Positions 1-9,655 are shown, numbered from the stretch's first letter. The stretch is 63,174 bases of DNA from Polaromonas sp. UBA5171 (GCA_002413395.1 DHWX01000009.1:1-63174); one strand, 5' to 3'. Numbers and translations: made by a program. Notes: generated by a model not told the origin, from the letters alone.

Positions 1-153
1 GTCAAACGCATGGCGGTACTATGTCCAACAGTTGGATGACGGGGAAAATACCGTGAAAAAGATGGGAAACCTTCAAAATCCAGTCCGAAGTGCCTGTTCT
101 TTAAGCAAACTCAAAGCCGGTCAGACTTTTAAATCTCTGTGTCCGACAGGCTG

Positions 154-1473
154 CTAGTGGTCGTCGTGGAGGTAACTCGCCTGGCGCGGCAGCCGCAAGG
201 CGACAAGGAAGGCAATCACCATCATCACGGTCACATACCAGAAGAAGGCCGACTCATGGCCGATCGACTTGAGGCCGAGCGCAACGTATTCCGCCGAGCC
301 GCCGAAGATCGCATTGGCCACGGCATAAGCCAGACCGACGCCGAGCGCGCGAACTTCAGGAGGAAACATTTCGGCTTTCACGATGCCGCTAATGGAGGTG
401 TAGAAGCTCACGATCACAAGCGCCAGGATGATCAGCAAAAAGGCGATGTAGGGGTTGGTCACGTGATTTAGCGTGGTCATGATCGGCACAGTCGCGAGCG
501 CGCCAAGAGCGCCAAACAGCAGCATGTTGCTGCGACGGCCGATGCGGTCTGACAGCGCGCCGAACACCGGCTGCAGGCACATGTAGGTGAACAGCGCGAA
601 GGTCATGATGCCGCTCGCGGTCTTGATTGACATGCCGGCCGAATTGACCAGGTACTTCTGCATGTAGGTGGTGAAGGTGTAGAAAATCAGCGAGCCGCCT
701 GCCGTGTAGCCCAGCACCGTGAAGAACGCGGCTTTGTGGTGCTTGAACAGGCCGGCGATCGTGCCGGCCTCCTTGTTGGCGCGGCTCTCGGCGCTGGCCG
801 TTTCGGTGAGTGATCGGCGCAAGTAGAGCGCGACCACTGCCGTTAGGGCGCCGATCACGAAGGGAATGCGCCAGCCCCAAGCCTTGAGCTCGTCGTTGCT
901 CAACAGCTGCTGCAGTGCGACAACCACCAGCACCGCCAACAACTGGCCGCCGATCAGCGTCACGTACTGGAACGACGAGAAGAAACCGCGCTGGCCGCGC
1001 AGTGCGACCTCGCTCATGTAGGTGGCCGTCGTGCCGTATTCGCCGCCGACCGAGAGGCCCTGAAATAGCCGCGCGACCAGCAACAGGAACGGGGCCCAGG
1101 CGCCGATGCTGGCGTAGGTCGGTAGACAGGCGATCAAGAGCGAGCCCCCGCACATCATCGTGACCGAGATCACCATCGAGGTCTTGCGACCCTGGCGGTC
1201 GGCGATGCGGCCGAACAGCCAACCGCCGATCGGCCGCATCAGAAAGCCGGCCGCGAACACGCCCGCCGTGTTGAGCAGCTGTGCGGTCGGGTCGGACTTG
1301 GGAAAGAACGCCGGCGCGAAGTAAAGCGCACTGAAGGCGTAGACATAGAAGTCGAACCACTCGACCAGGTTGCCCGAAGAGGCCGCGACGATCGAGAAGA
1401 TGCGGTGGCGCTTTTCTGCGGCCGTATAGTGGGGAACGGAACCCGGTGCGATGGCGGAAGCGGCTGTGCTCAT
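154..1473 (-). CDS. MHS-family dicarboxylate/alpha-ketoglutarate:proton symporter
   Basis: Inner-membrane major facilitator protein of 439 residues, the usual length for the metabolite:H+ symporter (MHS) subgroup that includes KgtP. Seen: an N-terminal hydrophilic stretch, then about 12 hydrophobic segments; the phrase NLVEWFDFYVYAFSALYF near residue 36 is the typical MHS first helix, and the loop GRIADRQGRKTSM after helix 2 and GALSDRIGRRSNM after helix 8 are the duplicated MFS signature. It probably imports a dicarboxylate such as 2-oxoglutarate with protons; the exact substrate cannot be read from sequence. It stands alone, facing away from the decayed genes that follow, and has no visible link to the nif genes. 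Confidence 0.85.
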   Translation of the reverse strand: MSTAASAIAPGSVPHYTAAEKRHRIFSIVAASSGNLVEWFDFYVYAFSALYFAPAFFPKSDPTAQLLNTAGVFAAGFLMRPIGGWLFGRIADRQGRKTSMVISVTMMCGGSLLIACLPTYASIGAWAPFLLLVARLFQGLSVGGEYGTTATYMSEVALRGQRGFFSSFQYVTLIGGQLLAVLVVVALQQLLSNDELKAWGWRIPFVIGALTAVVALYLRRSLTETASAESRANKEAGTIAGLFKHHKAAFFTVLGYTAGGSLIFYTFTTYMQKYLVNSAGMSIKTASGIMTFALFTYMCLQPVFGALSDRIGRRSNMLLFGALGALATVPIMTTLNHVTNPYIAFLLIILALVIVSFYTSISGIVKAEMFPPEVRALGVGLAYAVANAIFGGSAEYVALGLKSIGHESAFFWYVTVMMVIAFLVALRLPRQASYLHDDH

Positions 1474-1629
1474 GGTGCGTTTTTTTTGTGTGTGTTGTGG
1501 TAGCGAGCGGCATTGTACGTCGACGACAGGGCGGCATTGTCAGTCGGCGTCGCGTCTTCCACGTCCATGACCGCCTTCAGGATCAGCTTGCAGCCCAGAG
1601 CTTCCTGATCCACTGGACATCGGCCTGGC

Positions 1630-1821
1630 TCAGTGCGTCGAGTCCTGCCACAGGCGGTAAATGCGATCGACTTGTGACGTCAATTCTTGTAGGCTGAAGC
1701 TACGCGCCATCTCCAGGCACACCTGCCCCTCGACAAACAGTTTCACGACCGGCAGTGTGAAGACACCGTGCTGGGCGAAAATACCGGGCATCTGTTCACA
1801 GTCCACATACGCCAGTGCCCA
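1630..1821 (-). pseudogene. Remnant of a thioredoxin-fold protein (C-terminal part)
   Basis: Reading the minus strand from about 1821 to a TGA at 1630-1632 gives roughly 63 residues resembling the second half of a thioredoxin: a VDCEQMPGIFAQHGVFTLPV stretch (cis-proline region), then KLFVEGQ and a C-terminal helix. A stop lies immediately upstream in the same frame and the half that should contain the CxxC active site is not present. It is therefore a truncated remnant, lying against the decayed sodium symporter. The fold assignment is by eye from the cis-Pro and beta-strand pattern. Confidence 0.5.
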
Positions 1822-1888
1822 ATCACCTCAGTCGGATAGAACCGATGAACTGCTAAACTTTCCTCTTTCACCGGAATGCTGCGCACCA

Positions 1889-3259
1889 ATGAACGGGAAA
1901 AACTCCAAGGCGCAACACAGCCCTGGCCTGAAGCGGGCAGGTTTTACTTCCAGTTTCGGAGTGCTGGCAACCACCCTCGGTTCGGCGGTCGGTCTAGGCA
2001 ATATCTGGAAATTCCCGTATCTGACTGGCGCCAACGGCGGTGCTGGCTTCTTGCTGGCGACGCTGTTGGTCGGGCTGCCTGTAATGATTGCCGAGATTTC
2101 GCTCGGACGTGAGGCCAAGGCCAATCCCATTTCCACCCTGCAAGCGCTGGTTCCGAAGCGGCAGCCGTGGCTGATCGGCGCTGCCGGCATGCTGGCAGCT
2201 TTTTTTAATCCTGTCTTTTTATTCCGAAGTAGTGGCCTGGGTCTTCGCCTATGTGGTCAAGGCGATGCGCGGTTCAATCCTCAGTAGCGATCGGCATGTT
2301 ACCGAGTCAGCTTTTAGCGCGCTGATCAGCGATCCGCTGCAATCGCTGCTGTGGCAGTGGGACGTGCTGGCTTTTATCGGCGGCATACTGCTATTGGGTG
2401 TGACAAAGGGCATTTGAAGCGTTGACCAAGAAACTGATGCCAATATTGTTCCTGTTGTTGTTGCTGCTGTGCGCTGTCAGCCTGCAGCTTGATAAGGCCG
2501 CTGAAGGCTTGACATTCCTGTTTAAACCTGACTTCAGCAAAATTACCGCTTCAGTAGTTCTGACGGCAATGGGATTGGCGTTTTTCAAACTTTCGATCGG
2601 CATGGGCACCATGATGATCTATGGCAGCTATTTCCGGGATGATCAGAACATTCCGCTAACAACTTTTCGCGTCATGACTGCGGATCTGTGCGTCTCGATA
2701 TTGGCTGGCATTGCCATTTTTCCGGCGGTCTTTACGTTCGGCTTTGCGCCAGCAGCGGGTCCAGCTCTGGTATTCATTACCATTCCGGCAGTGTTCTCCC
2801 AGATCCCGATGGGCCAGTTTCTGATGGTCGCTTTTTTATGCTGGCGGCTATCGCCGCAACCGGCGCCATACTGTCGTTGATGGAAGTGCCGGTGGGCATT
2901 TTGCACGAGCGTTTAGGTCTTTCGCGTCCAAAGGCAACCCTGCTGACCATTTTTTTATTGATTTTTTGGGCGCAGGTTGCGCGTTGAGCAACTGCACGCT
3001 GGCCGACTTCAAGCTGTTTTGGTCTGACCCTGTTTGATTTGTTTGATTCTGTGTCATCGAACATCATCCTGCCGGCTGGGGGAATTTTTATCGCCCTGTT
3101 TATCGGCTGGGTTTGGGCATCGACAAGTTCAGACTGTCGCTGGCCAATCACGGTCAATTGCACAATGAAAAATTGGCACGTACAGTGTTTTTTCTGCTGC
3201 GATATGTCTCGCCGCTGTTGATTCTGATCGTGATGCTCAAGGGGCTGAATCTTTTCTAG
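1889..3259 (+). pseudogene. Decayed neurotransmitter:sodium symporter (SNF family)
   Basis: Three reading frames have to be joined to rebuild one protein of about 455 residues. The first part (from ATG 1889) carries the SNF signature TTLGSAVGLGNIWKFPYLTG, with the Na+/substrate residues of helix 1, followed by NGGAGFLL. Frame breaks are seen near 2200-2220, 2412 (extra T), 2836 (T run), 2985, 3020 and 3110; the last part ends at TAG 3257-3259. Family members are inner-membrane, roughly 11-12-helix sodium-coupled amino-acid importers. With at least five disruptions the gene cannot make a full protein unless the sequence is wrong at many places. Several breaks fall in T runs. Confidence 0.8.
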
Positions 3260-3684
3260 AACGCTTTGAATTCGCCCTCTCTATTCACTCTTGCCGGTGC
3301 CTACTCTGGTCAACTTCATCATGTTGACTGCAAGAGACAGAACTATCAGTCAGGGAAGACGCATGACGGACGAGTAGACGCAGCCAGTGAATCAGAGCAA
3401 TCGGCCAAATTCAGACCCACTGGATTTTCACCTCAAAGTCTGTTTGTGACTTGAGGAGCCCATTCCGCGCGCCAAACCCTCTGAAAAGAATACAACCTGT
3501 CACTGAAAATTTGCACGAGCTTTGCAATACTGCGCTACTCTAAATCCATCGGACATATCTGGGCCAAACACGGCCGCCTCGGCAAGCATCAAATTTTGCG
3601 TGCTGCACTGAGAAACGGAATGAGTCAAGTCGCATATCCGGTCCGAAAAATACTTGACCAACCATCTACCGAAGGAGTGAAATA
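3260..3684. other. Gene-free stretch before the 174-residue membrane protein
   Basis: No convincing coding sequence is seen on either strand across these 425 bases; short open frames have no family resemblance. The last 30 bases hold a good ribosome-binding site (GAAGGAGTG) for the gene at 3685, so a promoter for that gene is probably within the right half. No sigma-54 match was noticed. Confidence 0.5.
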
Positions 3685-4209
3685 ATGAATCCTGACGATA
3701 TTCTCGAGTTGTTACCTGAAATCGATTCGACCGGCCCAAGGTCAAACATATCGAGCGTCGCACAGGTCGTCGAAGCCTATGAGGCCGCATCCCCAGTCGT
3801 TCGCAGTCGAATGCTCACCCGACTGGTCGTCGATGCATTTCAGTCGGCCTCCCCGTTCGTGCGCAGGCACCTGCTTGAGCGCCTGCTACGTCCACTGGGT
3901 GTGCTCTCACTCGTTGCAGTCGCCGGTGGCATTTTTGCGAAGATCCCATTTCGCAGCAACTGGCAGCACTTGCAAGTGCAGATCGAAGACGTCCAGAACG
4001 TGAGATCCAGCGATTTGATCGCCTTGGTTGATCATGTCCAGCAGGTCAGCGTTGAGGCCGTCACCGGGGTGGCCCACATGATCGCGGCGTCGCCCTTGAT
4101 GGCAAGCTCGGCCGCCGCAGCGGTTTTGGGCACAGTGCTTGTACGACACTCGCGAATTAAACGGCCCGATGAAAGTGACGATGAAGATTTCCCCGCGGCA
4201 CCGACCTGA
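3685..4209 (+). CDS. Hypothetical protein with two hydrophobic segments
   Basis: Unrecognised protein of 174 residues with a strong ribosome-binding site 8 bases before the ATG. Seen: an internal repeat of about 18 residues (AASPVVRSRMLTRLVV at about 34-49 and SASPFVRRHLLERLL at about 54-68), a hydrophobic segment at about 70-85 (LGVLSLVAVAGGIFA), an amphipathic middle, a second small-residue-rich hydrophobic segment at about 133-153, and an acidic tail ESDDEDF. This suggests a small membrane-associated protein; the function is unknown. It sits between two decayed genes and seems intact itself. Confidence 0.6.
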   Translation: MNPDDILELLPEIDSTGPRSNISSVAQVVEAYEAASPVVRSRMLTRLVVDAFQSASPFVRRHLLERLLRPLGVLSLVAVAGGIFAKIPFRSNWQHLQVQIEDVQNVRSSDLIALVDHVQQVSVEAVTGVAHMIAASPLMASSAAAAVLGTVLVRHSRIKRPDESDDEDFPAAPT

Positions 4210-4498
4210 CAGGCTTATGAACTCGATGCGTTGCACCCGCCGCACCCACGACGCTGACCCAGCAGGGCTATCGCTGGCCTGGAGAGAGCTCACTCAACAT
4301 TGGTTTGGGGTATCCTGACATCAAAAAATGACCTTCTTTGAACATTAAAAGTGGCGGTCTATCTCAGATCATGCTCAGCCAATCACTCGCGATCTTTGAC
4401 TTGCTGCTTTCAGTCAATTTTGTTGAAAATCTCCAAATTGAGGAGCAGATAAAAAGCCACAATATGCGGCCACCACATTTGATTCTTGAGGCTTTACC

Positions 4499-4988
4499 AT
4501 GCTGGCGAACAATCCAAACTCCTATCCCGAAATATTGATCAGGCTTGGCTTGGCCTTGTTAGCGGGAATTATCCTGGGGCTGAACCGCTGGATGCACCAT
4601 AAATCTGCGGGCATTCGCACTCATTCCCTGGTTGCATTGGGTGCCGCACTGGTGATGCTGCTGGTCGGCAGCTTTCCTGGAACTGATGTCCAAGCCCATA
4701 GCCGTGTTCTACAGGGTTTGATCACCGGCATCGGTTTCTTGGGCGCTGGACGTCATTCTTCGCCAAGACCATTCCCAAAGCATCCATGGCCTTACGACCG
4801 CCGCCAGCATCTGGGCTTGCGCGATTCTCGGAGCCACTTTCGGGTCGGGGTTTTACGTGCTTGGGTTGTGCGCGATGTCAGCAATGCTTTTGATCCTGAT
4901 TGTGGGTGGGCCGCTTGAGCGCTTCACCAGAGCTTTGCTGGGCGCTCGTGAAGAATCCGAGTCATCGGAACATCCGAAAGATCATTAG
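4499..4988 (+). pseudogene. MgtC/SapB-family membrane protein, frameshifted
   Basis: The first 86 residues from ATG 4499 match MgtC: IRLGLALLAGIILGLNRW, then HKSAGIRTHSLVALGAAL and GLITGIGFLGAG. At about 4748 one extra base breaks the frame; the other frame then continues with VILRQDHS, HGLTTAASIW and LGATFGSGFY, all standard MgtC positions, down to TAG 4986-4988. Repaired length is about 162 residues, the size of the short MgtC form. MgtC proteins act in the inner membrane in adaptation to low Mg2+ and to stress. Either a recent inactivation or a one-base sequence error. Confidence 0.8.
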
Positions 4989-5086
4989 CAGCGTGCGGAC
5001 ATCGCAAACTGTCCGGGGAATCCCGGGGTAAGCCCAATATTATCTTCTGGCACAAAATTGGCTAACTTATCAATGCTCGTTTTGAA

Positions 5087-6058
5087 ATGGAAAACATTAT
5101 GAACAAACGTCCCCTGGGCCGCTCGGGTATCGAGATCGCGCCTCTGGTGTTCGGCGGCAATGTGTTCGGATGGACGGCCGATCAGGCGACTTCGTTTGCA
5201 TTGCTTGACCGCTTCGTCGATGCCGGTCTGAATGCGATTGACACGGCCGATGTGTACTCGAAATGGTCCCCCGGCAATCAGGGTGGCGAGTCTGAAACGA
5301 TCATCGGAAACTGGTTCAAGACGTCACCGTCGCGACGCCAAAAAACGGTCCTGATCACCAAGGTGGGCGCTGAATTTTCGCCCGACAAAAAAGGGCTGGC
5401 AGGGAAACGCATTCTGGCCGCAATCGAGGATTCGTTGCGCCGCTTGCAGACCGATCACATCGACCTCTACCTGTCGCACTATCCTGACCCACAGGTGCCG
5501 ATTGAGGAAACCTTGCGGGCGTACGAAACCTTGATTCAGCAGGGCAAGGTCCGGGCTATCGGCTCGTCCAACTACGATGCAGCCCAATTGCGTGCGGCGC
5601 TGAATGTTGCCGCCGAAAAGCAGTTGCCGCGCTACGAGGTTCACCAGCCGGAATACAACCTGTATGACCGCGCCGGTTTTGAAGGTGCGCTGCGTGACCT
5701 GTGCCTGCAGGAGGGGCTGGGCGTGATTACCTACTACAGCCTGGCCTCCGGCTTTTTGTCGGGCAAATACCGCTCCGAGGCCGACCTGCAGCAAAGTGCG
5801 CGTGGCACCCGGGTCGGCAAATACCTTGACGCGCGCGGGGTGCGAATCCTGAACGCATTGGATGCCGTTGCGGGTTCCCGTAATGCAACGCCTGCCGAGG
5901 TTTCGCTCGCCTGGCTAATCGCCTGTGAAGGCGTCACCGCACCAATCGCCAGCGCCACCAGCATCAGGCAGGTCGACAGCCTGATCCGCGCCACCCGGCT
6001 AAAGCTGTCGGCCGAAGATATCCAGGCGCTTGATCAGGCCAGTCAATCAGCGCAGTAA
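5087..6058 (+). CDS. Aldo/keto reductase
   Basis: NADPH-dependent aldo/keto reductase of about 323 residues with a TIM-barrel pattern. Seen: RPLGRSGIEIAPLVFGGN at the start, catalytic Asp/Tyr region DAGLNAIDTADVYSKW, the lysine strand KTVLITKVGAEF, the histidine strand HIDLYLSHYPDP, and SSNYDAAQL and IASATSIRQVDSL for cofactor binding. The length and the W before SPGNQGGESE resemble the YajO/Tas-like subgroup. Two ATGs are possible (5087 and 5099); neither has a clear ribosome-binding site, and the second begins directly with the conserved start. Physiological substrate unknown. Confidence 0.85.
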   Translation: MENIMNKRPLGRSGIEIAPLVFGGNVFGWTADQATSFALLDRFVDAGLNAIDTADVYSKWSPGNQGGESETIIGNWFKTSPSRRQKTVLITKVGAEFSPDKKGLAGKRILAAIEDSLRRLQTDHIDLYLSHYPDPQVPIEETLRAYETLIQQGKVRAIGSSNYDAAQLRAALNVAAEKQLPRYEVHQPEYNLYDRAGFEGALRDLCLQEGLGVITYYSLASGFLSGKYRSEADLQQSARGTRVGKYLDARGVRILNALDAVAGSRNATPAEVSLAWLIACEGVTAPIASATSIRQVDSLIRATRLKLSAEDIQALDQASQSAQ

Positions 6059-6173
6059 AGTCGGGCGCATGGCATCAACTCAGGGTGAACCAGACCGCGG
6101 CATTCTCGAAGGCTTGAAGGCGATCCAGATGGAACGCGGCTGCAAAGGCGGCAGGGCTGAACCGCCATGGTGT

Positions 6174-6360
6174 TTACAAATTGCTTATCATGGATAATTT
6201 GCGCGTCAGCACGTCTTGCGCAACCTGTTCGCAGGCGTGGGCCAGTTGCAGCAGTTGAAATCGTCATGCGGCTTGCCTGTCAGTTGCAGGCCCATGGGCA
6301 AGCCGCGTGCATCAAACCCGACCGGCACGCCGATGCAAGGCAAGCCGACAAAAGTGGCGT
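6174..6360 (-). pseudogene. C-terminal remnant of an amidase-signature enzyme
   Basis: On the minus strand from 6360 the frame reads ATFVGLPCIGVPVGF, then ARGLPMGLQLTGKPHDDF, which is the standard closing region of amidase-signature hydrolases. A frame change just after this is needed to continue into QLLQLAHACEQVAQ and the TAA at 6174-6176. The body of the enzyme, with the Ser-Ser-Lys triad, is absent, and the upstream junction is directly against an AraC fragment on the other strand. So this is a two-piece junction of dead genes. Confidence 0.6.
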
Positions 6361-6369
6361 AGATCACTA

Positions 6370-6534
6370 CCCGGCAACACCATCAAGCAGGTAGCCTACA
6401 TCCTGGGTTTTGCCGATGAAACTTACTTCAGTCGGTTTTTTCGTAAACACACCGGATCGAGTCCACGTGAGTTTCAAACCAAAGCGATGGATGAGATGCT
6501 TAAGCCGGAAGGCACCAACGCGCTGGACAACTGA
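6370..6534 (+). pseudogene. C-terminal remnant of an AraC-family regulator
   Basis: The frame ending at TGA 6532 reads IKQVAYILGFADETYFSRFF then RKHTGSSPREF, the second helix-turn-helix of AraC/XylS regulators. The first helix-turn-helix and the ligand domain are missing; immediately upstream is the amidase remnant in the opposite direction. No start codon or ribosome-binding site fits, so the piece is not expected to be expressed as a functional regulator. Confidence 0.65.
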
Positions 6535-6629
6535 AAGCCGTCAATCATGTGATCCCCGTGACCAAATGAAATTGGCGTCACAGAGGTTCAGCAAGCCAGG
6601 TGTTTAACTGATCCGTATTGATCGGTTGG

Positions 6630-6854
6630 TTATTGGCCGCAGCACCCGCTATTCTTGCCATTCTGCTGAATCGGCGGGCACGGCACAGAGCCATACGAGC
6701 AATACACACAGCAATCGCCACTCTTGGGCTTGAGCACCGTGTGGCACTGCTCGCACTCATAAAACCACTGGCAGGCATCGGTGGGCATGGTCTCCAGCCT
6801 GGCGTGGCCGCACTCTGGGCAGGTCAGGATTGACTCCAGAATAACGGCGTTCAT
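6630..6854 (-). CDS. Small double zinc-ribbon protein (GDCCVYCSYG type)
   Basis: A 74-residue Cys-rich protein of a widespread but functionally uncharacterised group. Seen: CPECGH near residue 12, CQWFYECEQC in the middle, and GDCCVYCSYGSVPCPP near the end, plus a closing CCG. The cysteine pairs suggest two zinc ribbons or knuckles. Its ATG overlaps the stop of the gene at 6851-7123 (ATGA), indicating translational coupling. Confidence 0.7.
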   Translation of the reverse strand: MNAVILESILTCPECGHARLETMPTDACQWFYECEQCHTVLKPKSGDCCVYCSYGSVPCPPIQQNGKNSGCCGQ

Positions 6855-7123
6855 TTTGTGGCTTTATCCAGCATTGACGGGTAACCGGCTTTTTTGGCGG
6901 CCCGCGTAAGCGCTTCCATAGTGGCTTTGGCAACGTCAAAAATGGCGGCGGCTTGGCGCTTGTCAAAGTTCACTTCGGCTTGGCTCATGCCCTGTCCCTT
7001 GCGAAGGGCTTCCCACGATGATGGGGCATACCGGGCAACCCATGGGACGATACCAGCGAGGTCATCGTGGGGAGGGCAGTCAACCGAGTCAAAGTCAACG
7101 CAGACTGCGCAGCCTGACCTCAT
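6851..7123 (-). CDS. Hypothetical protein, 90 residues, coupled to the zinc-ribbon gene
   Basis: Not recognised. The N-terminal half has three cysteines (CAVCVDFDSVDC), the C-terminal half is a predicted helical Ala/Lys-rich segment (DVAKATMEALTRAAKKAGY). Its TGA overlaps the next ATG by one base, which supports real translation of at least its end. An internal ATG (MSQAEV, near residue 46) could be the true start, so the N-terminal half is uncertain. Confidence 0.4.
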   Translation of the reverse strand: MRSGCAVCVDFDSVDCPPHDDLAGIVPWVARYAPSSWEALRKGQGMSQAEVNFDKRQAAAIFDVAKATMEALTRAAKKAGYPSMLDKATK

Positions 7124-7162
7124 GACTAGGGACAGCCGGTGTAGTTTTAGCGCTAATTAAAA

Positions 7163-7555
7163 TTAGTTCGCCTTAACTGCCAATACCGGACAGGAAACCG
7201 AAAGAAGAATTTCCTGAGCCACGCTGCCTAGGAAAAGTTTGCCCACTGGGGATCTTTTTCGCAGGCCGATGATGAGTACGGAAGCCTGCTGAGACTCAAT
7301 CAACGCTTCAATTTCCTCGACAGCACTCTTGCCTCGAACAAACTGTTTAAATTCAGCATTGAGACCGGAGTCTGCTAACTGCCTTTCTACGCGCTCGACA
7401 TCTTGAACATCGGCCATTGAGGCATCTTCCTGCCTCCCTCCAGGACTGGCGTTTACCACCACCAGCTTTTCATTACGGCGTTTCGCAATTTCGATACCCT
7501 TGTCTAGCGCGGCGTGCCCTTCGGGTCGTGGCACATAAGCGACAAGTATGGTCAT
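7163..7555 (-). CDS. Universal stress protein (UspA family)
   Basis: Start chosen at ATG 7555 because AAGGAG lies 7 bases upstream; a longer open frame to 7642 has no such site. The 130-residue product begins TILVAYVPRPEGHAALDKGI and ends with the nucleotide-binding loop region: IIGLRKRSPVGKLFLGSVAQ then the closing strand CPVLAVKAN. That loop resembles the G-2x-G-9x-G pattern of ATP-binding Usp proteins, with the first glycine in IGLRKRS. A cytoplasmic stress protein; no direct link to the neighbours is visible. Confidence 0.85.
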   Translation of the reverse strand: MTILVAYVPRPEGHAALDKGIEIAKRRNEKLVVVNASPGGRQEDASMADVQDVERVERQLADSGLNAEFKQFVRGKSAVEEIEALIESQQASVLIIGLRKRSPVGKLFLGSVAQEILLSVSCPVLAVKAN

Positions 7556-8047
7556 GATTTCTCCTTTTATTGGGAAAAAATTGTATAAGTTAAAAGCCCA
7601 GATTGGGAATGATAGCCCAAATGGTTCTATCGTTAACCGCAAAATGACAAGTTTGCGCTGCCGACCGAAAACTGGCCCTCTAAAGCTGACTGTGCGGATT
7701 CAAAAATAACCAGAGATGCCACTCAAACAGCACTGATCAAAAACAGATCGGCGTGGCTGGCCAAATGTGAGCCGGCGCCAACTGCGTGGCGATCCAGTTG
7801 CCTCGTCAGAGTTGCTGCCTGCCGACAGGGGCTGAACCCTTGAAGTTTCCGGTGTGGTGTTGACTATAAAAAGAGTGTGATCCAGAATTTGAATGGCGCA
7901 AAAGGGCCGCCCCGTGGGACAAAAGCGTATTCTCTCTCAAGGCTTCACCATTCAGGTTTGTGTAACAACCCGATGGGCGGCCTGATCGGGTTACCTCCGA
8001 GTCCGTGCCCACGAACCACCATCACCAGACGATCAAGGAGATTCATC
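7556..8047. other. Gene-free stretch between divergent genes
   Basis: About 490 bases between the divergent universal stress protein gene and the small acidic protein gene. No conserved coding sequence was recognised on either strand. Promoters for both flanking genes are expected here; the right edge has the ribosome-binding site CAAGGAG for ATG 8048. No sigma-54 element was seen. Confidence 0.5.
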
Positions 8048-8230
8048 ATGATGATCACTGTAAGACCCGTCCTGACAAGAGTCGATGCAAACCACGGTCG
8101 GCCGCGCAAGGGACTGCCCGAAGAAGAAGATGAGGAGGAGGACGGTCTGGAGTTGCCCGTTAACCCCGACGAGGGCGCGCCACTGATCCCCGATGATGAT
8201 GATGAGCGCGTGGTGAATGCGCCATCCTGA
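8048..8230 (+). CDS. Small acidic protein, 60 residues
   Basis: Start chosen at ATG 8048 (or 8051), preceded by AAGGAG with 7-base spacing; the longer open frame starting at 7877 lacks one. The product has a basic N-terminal third (TRVDANHGRPRKGLP), then acidic runs EEEDEEEDG and PDDDDERV. No enzyme motif is present. Such proteins can be metal- or partner-binding but nothing in the sequence proves this. It lies directly before a damaged nitroreductase gene and may share its transcript. Confidence 0.5.
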   Translation: MMITVRPVLTRVDANHGRPRKGLPEEEDEEEDGLELPVNPDEGAPLIPDDDDERVVNAPS

Positions 8231-8350
8231 GCGCCATGACGGCGGCCAAGAGAAACAGATGGTTCGAGGTTCCGACACTTGATCCAGCACAAGCCTCGCT
8301 AAGGCTGCGCACCTGGCATGAATCCATCGATCCGACGACGAGGAGTCTCC

Positions 8351-9015
8351 ATGAACACGCTGACAAAAATGGCTTTGGGCCTGATCGGCCAACTGACGCC
8401 AAAGCCTGCGCAGGGCGACGCTGCGCCTGCGCTGCCCTTGCCGCCTCCACAAACCGGGGGAGGCCTGCCGCTGATGCAGGCCCTGCGCGAGCGTCAGTCG
8501 CAGCGTGAATTCGATTCCGCGCCACGGAACCACAAACCCTGTCAAACCTGATGTGGGCCGCCGCCGGTATTAACCGGCCCTTGTTGGGCGGACGCACGAC
8601 CCCGAGCGCGATGAATGCGCAGGAGATCGATGTCTATGTGGCTCTGCCCGAAGGGCTGTACCGCCACGACCCATCCGCCCATACCCTGCATCTGGTCAGC
8701 GCAGCCGACGTACGACGCGTCACCGGCTACCAGGACTTCGTGGACAGCGCGCCACTGGAGCTGATTTATGTGGCCGATCACGCACGCATGAAACTGGTGC
8801 CAGCGGCACAGCGCGAATCGTATGCATCGGTGGCGGCAGGAGCGATGGTGCAGAACGTGTACCTGTACTGTGCCTCGGCCGGGCTGGCCACCGTCATTCG
8901 CGCCTGGATCGACCGCCATGCGTTGGCGCAGGCCATGGGGCTGGAGCCCGACCATCAGATCCTGCTGGCGCAGACCGTCGGCTACCAGGCAGGCCTTAAT
9001 CTACCGCGCGTTTAA
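8351..9015 (+). pseudogene. Nitroreductase-family protein with a frameshift
   Basis: The N-terminal part from ATG 8351 ends in the flavin-binding opening LRERQSQREFDS, then the frame breaks near 8520 and continues in another frame with QTLSNLMWAAAGINRP and GRTTPSAMNAQEIDVYVAL, ending in GAMVQNVYLYCASAGLATVI and LAQTVGYQAG. Rejoined it is about 220 residues, with an N-terminal helix that might be a signal segment, typical of SagB-type/periplasmic nitroreductase-like FMN proteins. One base must be removed or added to restore it, so it may be a recent pseudogene or a sequence error. Its end overlaps the convergent GNAT gene by 20 bases. Confidence 0.75.
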
Positions 9016-9517
9016 GGCGTATTTCTTCCAGCCTGGCGCTGCCAAAGGCAACCGTCTTGAGCGACGGCATTTCACGCTTGAAGCCTGCGGCATGTTCAAA
9101 AAAACCCAGAGCGCGTTCATTGCGCAGCAGCACCCACAAGGTCACTTGGGTGCAGCCTTCTTCCTTCAGGCCTTCGCGCGCACCGTCCCAAAGCGCCAGG
9201 CCCGCGCCTTTGCCCCAGTGAGCCGGTTCCACGTACAAGGCCCAGATTTCGCCGACGGTAGCGCGGGTGCCAGCATCGCGTGAGCGGTCAAAACCCACAA
9301 ATCCCACAACCTGCTCGTCCTCGGTCGCCACCAGCAGTTGCGGCTCGCTGAACTCAATGGCTTCGCGCCAATAGGCCAGACGCCTTTCCAGCGTCATCTT
9401 CTCCAGAAAATCTTCAGGCATCAGGTCCGCGTAGGCAGCTTGCCAGGCGGCAATGTGAATCTCTGCGATGGCTTTGGCATCGCGGGCTATGGCGGGACGA
9501 ACGGAGTAGCTTGACAT
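8996..9517 (-). CDS. GNAT-family N-acetyltransferase
   Basis: A 173-residue acetyl-CoA-dependent acetyltransferase. Seen: RPAIARDAKAIAEIHIAAWQ at the start, a central strand VATEDEQVVGFVGF, motif A in IWALYVEPAHWGKGAGLALW (the Q/RxxGxG/A loop appears as HWGKGAG), and motif B in VLLRNERALGFFEHAAGF. Substrate unknown. Transcribed toward the nitroreductase gene, overlapping its last 20 bases. Confidence 0.85.
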   Translation of the reverse strand: MSSYSVRPAIARDAKAIAEIHIAAWQAAYADLMPEDFLEKMTLERRLAYWREAIEFSEPQLLVATEDEQVVGFVGFDRSRDAGTRATVGEIWALYVEPAHWGKGAGLALWDGAREGLKEEGCTQVTLWVLLRNERALGFFEHAAGFKREMPSLKTVAFGSARLEEIRLKRAVD

Positions 9518-9655
9518 GAAAAAAATCGCTTGTGAATCTTTGGGTGGAATGTCCGGGAGGAGCAGAATTGTCGCGCAAATCGCGCCGACGCAAGGCGGGG
9601 GTGGGGTAAATTCGGGGCTCTGCCCATTTCACCACACAGCCGGATTCATCAGCTT

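Noticed and set aside
154..1537. Long open frames inside and opposite the MHS transporter (389-1537 minus, 915-1163 plus)
   Set aside because: They are Arg/Pro-rich shadow frames of a high-G+C gene; the transporter frame alone has family sequence.
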